Positions 6,582 through 7,723 of a stretch of 7,723 nucleotides of DNA are shown one piece after another. The translations under genes were made by a program, and so were the position numbers. Source of the stretch: Bryobacterales bacterium (GTDB lineage: Bacteria; Acidobacteriota; Terriglobia; Bryobacterales; Bryobacteraceae); assembly GCA_003164075.1 (NCBI GenBank), contig PLRZ01000471.1, positions 1-7,723 of the forward strand, given 5' to 3'. The notes under the pieces were generated by a model. That model did no database searches and had not been told where the DNA came from. It was given only the letters and a program-made list of their open reading frames with translations. Within the stretch, counting starts at the first letter, position 1, and every line of letters starts with the position of its first letter.

Positions 6582-6842
6582 ATGGCACCGTATCCCGTTC
6601 ACTCCCCGGATGCTCCACCCATCGTTCCGGACACCAAGCGTTATTCCTACACCGCCGCCGGCTTGCTCCAGTATGAGGGATGGGCGAACTCCGCGAGCAA
6701 TCCCCAGCCCAGCCAGCCGGTCTGGGCGATCAAGCAGTACACCTACGACGGCAACAACAGACTCGTTCTGGAGCAGTGGGCTAACGGATCGTCTCAGCGG
6801 ACGAACGTCTGGGACAACTGCGCCACGCTCAGCTACGAGTGA
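6582..6842 (+). CDS. Small YD-repeat-like phage-associated protein of unknown function
   Basis: This encodes 86 residues, with ATG supported by the AAAGGA site 10 bases upstream. Residues 19-39 (KRYSYTAAGLLQYEGWANS and onward) and 51-71 (KQYTYDGNNRLVLEQWANGS and onward) are a clear internal duplication with a 32-residue offset. Shared positions are K-x-Y-(S/T)-Y, a Leu pair, Glu and W-A-N. The second copy fits the YD/RHS repeat style 'YTYDxxxRL', known from large RHS and tyrosine-rich wrapping proteins. The protein ends with VWDNCATLSYE, which may echo the VWAI that precedes repeat 2. It has no signal peptide or membrane segment. It lies 69 bases after the giant tail gene and 19 bases before the fibre-like gene, so it is probably co-transcribed with both. 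It could be a virion decoration, an assembly factor or a fibre chaperone. I do not recognise a characterised homologue and give no function. Confidence 0.78.
   Translation: MAPYPVHSPDAPPIVPDTKRYSYTAAGLLQYEGWANSASNPQPSQPVWAIKQYTYDGNNRLVLEQWANGSSQRTNVWDNCATLSYE
6636..6794 (+). repeat. Internal two-copy YD-like repeat in the small gene
   Basis: Copy 1 is 6636-6698 and copy 2 is 6732-6794, a 96-base (32-codon) offset. At protein level the two 21-residue copies align without gaps and share K, Y, Y, L, E, W, A, N and S at the same positions. At DNA level they differ at many third positions, so the duplication is not recent. Confidence 0.75.
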
Positions 6843-6844
6843 TC

Positions 6845-6853
6845 AGAAAGGAC
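6845..6853 (+). promoter_or_regulatory. Ribosome-binding site of the signal-peptide/fibre-like gene
   Basis: AGAAAGGAC, with AAAGGA at 6847-6852, ends 9 bases before the ATG at 6862. It starts only 3 bases after the upstream TGA. It is identical in nine bases to the site before the preceding gene and it fixes the start of the 3'-partial gene. Confidence 0.72.
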
Positions 6854-6861
6854 CAATCGAA

Positions 6862-7723
6862 ATGAGAACCTTGCTACTCGTGTTTGCCGGCGCGCTGGCA
6901 CTTCGGGGGCAGTGCGGCCCTGGCCAGCAACTCGCACCGCAACCGGTGAAAAACAAAACCTGCATCAACACGCCGCAGGTGGTCGTCAGCGCACCGGTGG
7001 CGGTCTCGGCGCTGCCCGCGCCTTCGTCGCAGAACGCCAACCAGATTCTGGTGGTGAGCAACACGACAAACTGCACGAGCACCAGCGGAACCACCCCGAT
7101 GCTCTGTATGAGCACCGGATCGGCTTGGGTGCCGGTGGGCGGCGGGGGCGGAACCACTCCGTCGCCCCTCACCGGAGGGCTGGTCGCCGAGTACCGGTTG
7201 GACGAACAGGTGGGGCGGGTGGCTTTCAATTCCGTGTACCCGCACGTAGTGACCAACAATTTACTTGGCAATTCGCTGACGATGCTGTCGCAGTGCAACG
7301 CGACGTGCATCAATACGGCGAACTATGCATTGAACCGCGACGGCCTCAAAATCGCCAGCCGGGTACAGGTGAGCGGGAGCAACATCGCGTACACTACGAC
7401 ATCGCCGACTGTGTTTGCCTCCGGGGTGACTTACACGCTGTCCCTGGACGCGATCTCGAACACCGGGAGCGCACAGACGATCCGGCTGGGTGTGGATTAT
7501 CAAGGCACCATCGGCAGCAATCTGACGGTCGGGACCACTTGGTCGCGGGTGAGTTGGACCTTCACGGCCGATTCCGGCTCGCAGTACATCATCCTGTACC
7601 CCGATGCTGGCGGCGATGCAGTGGATATCTCCTACGACCGCCTGCAATTGGAGTACGGCACCGCGCCCACGGCGTGGGATTCCCACCTGTGGAACATCCA
7701 ACTGGGCAAGATCAAGTGGCTGT
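6862..7723 (+). CDS. Secreted or tail-fibre-like adhesin with LamG-like and carbohydrate-binding-like regions, 3' partial
   Basis: The frame is open from ATG 6862 to the right edge (287 residues plus one base) with no stop. The start is supported by the AAAGGA site 9 bases upstream. Residues 1-14 (MRTLLLVFAGALAL) look like a signal peptide: positive start, hydrophobic core, and an A-L-A motif at 11-13. Cys18 follows R-G-Q, so it is not a canonical lipobox. Residues about 51-93 (LPAPSSQNANQILVVS...LCMSTGSAWVPVGG) resemble a head module I recall from fibre-like proteins of soil-bacterial phages. A glycine hinge (93-97) follows. Residues 105-122 (GGLVAEYRLDEQVGRVAF) match the opening strand of LamG/concanavalin-like domains. 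Residues about 155-272 (VTYTLSLDAISN, TTWSRVSWTFTA, ISYDRLQLEYGTAPTAWD) match a CBM-type beta sandwich with its typical 'QLExGxxxTxW' end. Family knowledge suggests glycan or surface binding. An N-terminal export signal is odd for a virion protein, so it may be a cell-surface or prophage-borne cargo protein. The distal function is unseen. Confidence 0.75.
   Translation, partial: MRTLLLVFAGALALRGQCGPGQQLAPQPVKNKTCINTPQVVVSAPVAVSALPAPSSQNANQILVVSNTTNCTSTSGTTPMLCMSTGSAWVPVGGGGGTTPSPLTGGLVAEYRLDEQVGRVAFNSVYPHVVTNNLLGNSLTMLSQCNATCINTANYALNRDGLKIASRVQVSGSNIAYTTTSPTVFASGVTYTLSLDAISNTGSAQTIRLGVDYQGTIGSNLTVGTTWSRVSWTFTADSGSQYIILYPDAGGDAVDISYDRLQLEYGTAPTAWDSHLWNIQLGKIKWL

Noticed and set aside
6843..7313. 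Minus-strand open frames opposite the fibre-like gene
   Set aside because: The plus frame from 6862 has a strong ribosome-binding site, a signal peptide and recognisable binding-domain patterns. The minus frames have none.

Overview
The window is a compact, one-direction (+ strand) block of phage or prophage virion genes. It holds the 3' part of a tail-tip gene, a very long modular tail gene, a small YD-repeat-like gene, and the 5' part of a secreted or fibre-like adhesin gene. There is no integrase, regulator, RNA gene, CRISPR array or insertion sequence. Coding density is near total: the only gaps are 1, 69 and 19 bases.

The DNA is GC-rich with strongly GC-biased third codon positions. The style of the proteins suggests a prophage or phage of a high-GC Gram-negative soil bacterium, and I would look first in Acidobacteriota (Solibacter/Bryobacter type). 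These style features are Ser/Thr/Ala/Gly-rich beta modules, a small YD-type protein beside tail genes, and a 'GSAW' fibre-head module. The host assignment rests on remembered resemblance only, not on a marker gene.

Layout. (1) 2-2881: tail-tip/central tail protein of the lambda gpJ / Phage-tail_3 type, open at the 5' edge. A conserved tail core is interrupted by a small beta module and followed by an FN3-like domain, two related beta modules and a C-terminal cap module. (2) 2883-6512: 1209-residue protein that starts one base after the preceding stop, with no visible Shine-Dalgarno. I read it as a phage tail protein with a split TIM-barrel-like (glycosidase-like) core, into which several beta modules are inserted. 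(3) 6582-6842: 86-residue protein with two YD/RHS-like repeats. (4) 6862-7723: start of an exported or fibre-like protein with an N-terminal hydrophobic signal, a fibre-head module, a LamG-like start and a carbohydrate-binding-like beta sandwich. It runs off the 3' edge.

Working together (inference): proteins 1 and 2 would form the distal tail and its host-surface-contacting or polysaccharide-processing part. Protein 4 looks like a receptor-binding fibre or displayed adhesin. The small protein 3 is unexplained. Genes 3 and 4 share an identical AGAAAGGAC ribosome-binding element, whereas gene 2 seems to depend on translational coupling to gene 1. The most interesting points are the module-invaded TIM-barrel protein, the tiny YD-repeat protein, and a signal peptide on a protein inside a virion gene cluster.
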